Below, one piece after another: positions 58,719-64,000 of a stretch of DNA of 64,000 bases. The position numbers were made by a program, and so were the translations under genes. This stretch comes from Tessaracoccus oleiagri (GTDB lineage Bacteria; Actinomycetota; Actinomycetes; Propionibacteriales; Propionibacteriaceae): assembly GCF_900103275.1 (NCBI RefSeq), contig NZ_FNGP01000002.1, forward strand, positions 186,001 to 250,000. Direction: 5' to 3'. How positions within the stretch are numbered: position 1 is the first letter of the stretch; the number at the start of each line of letters is the position of its first letter. The notes beneath the pieces are model-generated. The model saw nothing but the letters and a program-made list of their open reading frames with translations, ran no database searches and was not told the origin of the DNA.

Positions 58719-64000
<5,282 letters not shown>

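Overview
The window is very GC-rich, gene-dense DNA, read as a high-GC Actinomycetota chromosome. Support comes from the strong G/C third-position bias, many GTG starts, 4-base ATGA/GTGA gene overlaps, a DUF222/HNH gene, PadR-HAAS and DUF3618 genes, and a single-chain multidomain biotin carboxylase. Propionibacteriaceae or a near relative is my best guess, from gene content only. There is no prophage, transposase, rRNA operon, CRISPR array or replication origin. Three tRNA genes are present: Arg-TCT, His-GTG and Lys-CTT.

Layout. 0-1.5 kb: a gene fragment, then a PadR regulator with its HAAS membrane partner, bracketed by two nearly identical hairpins. 1.5-7.8 kb (minus): ettA, then an overlapping operon of a PrsW-like protease and two membrane-associated dynamin-like GTPases. 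7.8-9.5 kb: tRNA-Arg, a lipoprotein, orn (oligoribonuclease) and tRNA-His. 9.6-19.1 kb: a GH65 glycoside phosphorylase, a DUF488 protein, a DUF1611 P-loop protein with a structured leader, an alpha/beta hydrolase, AzlCD branched-chain amino acid exporter genes, an atypical cytochrome P450 overlapping a YeiH-type exporter, and a Gfo/Idh oxidoreductase. 19.3-22.7 kb: a DUF222/HNH gene, tRNA-Lys, a DUF2993 protein, a 48-residue membrane protein and an acetyltransferase-like protein.

22.8-40.1 kb is the most striking region, a glycan-utilisation locus with two DeoR regulators. One minus-strand operon carries DeoR, HAD phosphatase, GH20 hexosaminidase, GH125 alpha-1,6-mannosidase and MgtC. Divergent from it are a PfkB sugar kinase and a metallophosphoesterase with a lectin-like tail. 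A second minus-strand operon carries DeoR, GH4, GH38 alpha-mannosidase and an alkaline-phosphatase-superfamily phosphodiesterase. Divergent from that is a lipoprotein sugar-binding protein with two permeases and no ATPase. No hydrolase has a signal peptide, so the picture is import of short mannose/N-acetylhexosamine oligosaccharides followed by cytoplasmic trimming. The extra phosphoesterases suggest that the substrate may carry phosphate.

40.1-45.2 kb: a rifampin-phosphotransferase-like PEP-utilising enzyme, a GroES-like protein, DUF3618, Bcp peroxiredoxin, a YigZ/IMPACT protein whose only in-frame start is CTG, and MobA. 45.2-53.8 kb: respiratory nitrate reductase narGHJI, the transporter narK and a MogA/MoaB protein, so molybdenum-cofactor genes flank the enzyme that needs the cofactor. 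53.8-64 kb: a DUF3516 helicase, an AlkD-like protein, fumC, and a very large minus-strand BC-BCCP-CT carboxylase running off the right edge.

Regulation visible in the sequence: several genes have a -10-like hexamer only 5-8 bases before the start codon and no Shine-Dalgarno (candidate leaderless mRNAs), strong hairpins follow two of the tRNA genes and several operons, and both DeoR intergenic regions contain repeats suited to operators.
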